The position numbers were made by a program, and so were the translations under genes. From Thomasclavelia spiroformis (GTDB taxonomy: Bacteria > Bacillota_I > Bacilli_A > Erysipelotrichales > Coprobacillaceae), in NCBI GenBank assembly GCA_018369555.1, contig JAGZCC010000003.1, positions 1 to 64,000 on the forward strand: 64,000 bases of DNA, in the 5' to 3' direction. Position 1 is the first letter of the stretch. Each line of letters opens with the position of its first letter. Below, piece after piece: positions 62,998 through 64,000 of this stretch. Under the pieces are notes generated by a model. The model searched no databases. It was not told the origin of the DNA and saw nothing but the letters and a program-made list of their open reading frames with translations.

Positions 62998-64000
62998 ATG
63001 AAAAAAATAGGAAAAGTTTTTTTATCTACTTTATTATGCTCGAGCATGCTTATGGTACCGAATTATAAAGTAATGGCTCAAGAAAATAGTAGAATTACAA
63101 ACATTAGCGCTAGTGGTAAAAGTAGCAGTAATCATGAAGCTAATTTAGCAGTTGATGGAAATAAGAATACTTATTATATGACGCCAGCTTCTAATACGAT
63201 GCAAGATCACTATCGTAATATTGATTTAAATTTAGATGGAATATATGCGCTTTCTAAAGTGGTTATTTATAATAATGAAGGCTCATATAACCACTATCAG
63301 ATTTATACATCTAGTGATGGTATTAATTACAATAAAGTTGCTTATAAATTTGATGATAAGATGGCTAGTAGTACTGGAGAAGAATATGTTTTAGATGTTG
63401 ATGCTAGTCATGTAAGAATTAATTTAAGTTATAATTCAAAGCAAATGGAAGGAAATTTAGCTGAAGTAGAATTATATGGCTCTAGAATTGGAGATTTAAA
63501 TGATAAAATTGAAAAATAGAAGTAGCGGATTTTAAAGATACAAAATGGGCTAGTGAATATGAAAAATTTGCAACTAATAAAGCTTATGCTGATGATAAAA
63601 CAATTAAAGAAATGTCTGCTTTAGTTGGACGTGTTCTTGGAAAAACTTGGCAAGATTCATTTGTATTTGAAATAAGAGAAAAAAACGATGATAAAGATGT
63701 CTTTGAGATTGAAAATGGTGAAGCAGGAAAAATTGTTATCCGTGGAAATGATGGAGTTTCAATGGCATCTGGTTTTAATTATTATTTAAGACATTATTGT
63801 AATGTTGATTATAATCCTTTATTTGCTTCGCAATTAAAGATGCCGAAAACATTACCGCAATTAGATAGTAAAATTGTAAAAGAAACACAATATGATTATC
63901 GTTATGCATTAAATTTCTGTACATATTCATATACAATGGCATTTTGGAATTGGGATGAATATCAAGCATTTTTAGATTGGGCAGCAATGTCTGGTATTAA
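62998..64000 (+). pseudogene. Secreted GH89 alpha-N-acetylglucosaminidase with CBM32, frameshifted, cut by window edge
   Basis: A signal peptide (about 1-27, ending VMA) is followed by an F5/8-type (CBM32) domain (about 32-165) and then, in another frame, the start of a NAGLU-type enzyme: ASGFNYYLRHYC, YRYALNFCTYSYTMAFWNW and FLDWAAMSGI are clear GH89 blocks. The first frame stops after DLNDKIEK at a run of five A near 63510-63514; a sixth A restores IEKIEVADFKD and the frame stays open to the window end. GH89 enzymes cleave terminal alpha-GlcNAc from mucin and heparan glycans. Strong AGGAGGA site. Functional unless the frameshift is real. Confidence 0.85.

Overview
This window comes from a strongly AT-rich, low-GC Gram-positive (Bacillota) anaerobe that forms spores. 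The evidence is YabG, SpoIIE with a Spo0A-type promoter, Noc and Soj/Spo0J, oxygen-sensitive NrdD/NrdG, a second glycyl-radical enzyme with its activase, and many gene neighbourhoods shared with Bacillus subtilis. A gut Erysipelotrichia (Clostridium ramosum-like) fits best; this is inference from gene content. I saw no rRNA, tRNA, CRISPR array or prophage.

Layout. Positions 1-5.2 kb, minus strand: a glycyl-radical enzyme operon (GRE, activase, DeoR regulator, NanE-type epimerase, broken flavodoxin). It has a recognisable sigma-A promoter and four ATCAT boxes exactly 10 bp apart just upstream of the -35. Positions 5.4-20.5 kb, plus strand: housekeeping genes (trxB, rapZ-whiA, rnmV-rsmA-yabG-ispE, glmU-prs, tatD-3D protein, mnmG-rsmG-noc). 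Positions 20.5-32 kb: an accessory block between noc and soj/spo0J (MerR-controlled heterodimeric ABC exporter, broken Imm-5-like immunity gene, dut, membrane protein, nrdDG, a candidate small RNA, pssA-psd). Positions 32.5-51.8 kb: soj-spo0J, yybS-gdpP-rplI-dnaB, tdk-prfA-prmC, spoIIE-tilS-hpt-ftsH-hslO, dusB, folD. Positions 52-58.1 kb: smaller envelope, lipid and RNA-modification genes, ending in fba. Positions 58.3-61.3 kb: a degraded insertion-sequence scar (truncated secreted-protein gene, ISL3 copy, IS110 remnant) between fba and murA. Positions 61.6-64 kb: murA and the start of a frameshifted GH89 alpha-N-acetylglucosaminidase.

How it works together: most genes belong to an origin-type core for replication, partition, translation, wall synthesis and sporulation. 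The most interesting material is regulatory and accessory: phased repeats at the GRE operon, a MerR promoter followed by a terminator and a hairpin that may bridge a ribosome binding site, a roughly 120-nt candidate sRNA, an unexplained multi-hairpin element before dusB, and a possible fossil IS110 bridge-RNA locus. Gene-breaking lesions fall only in accessory or mobile genes; every core gene is intact.
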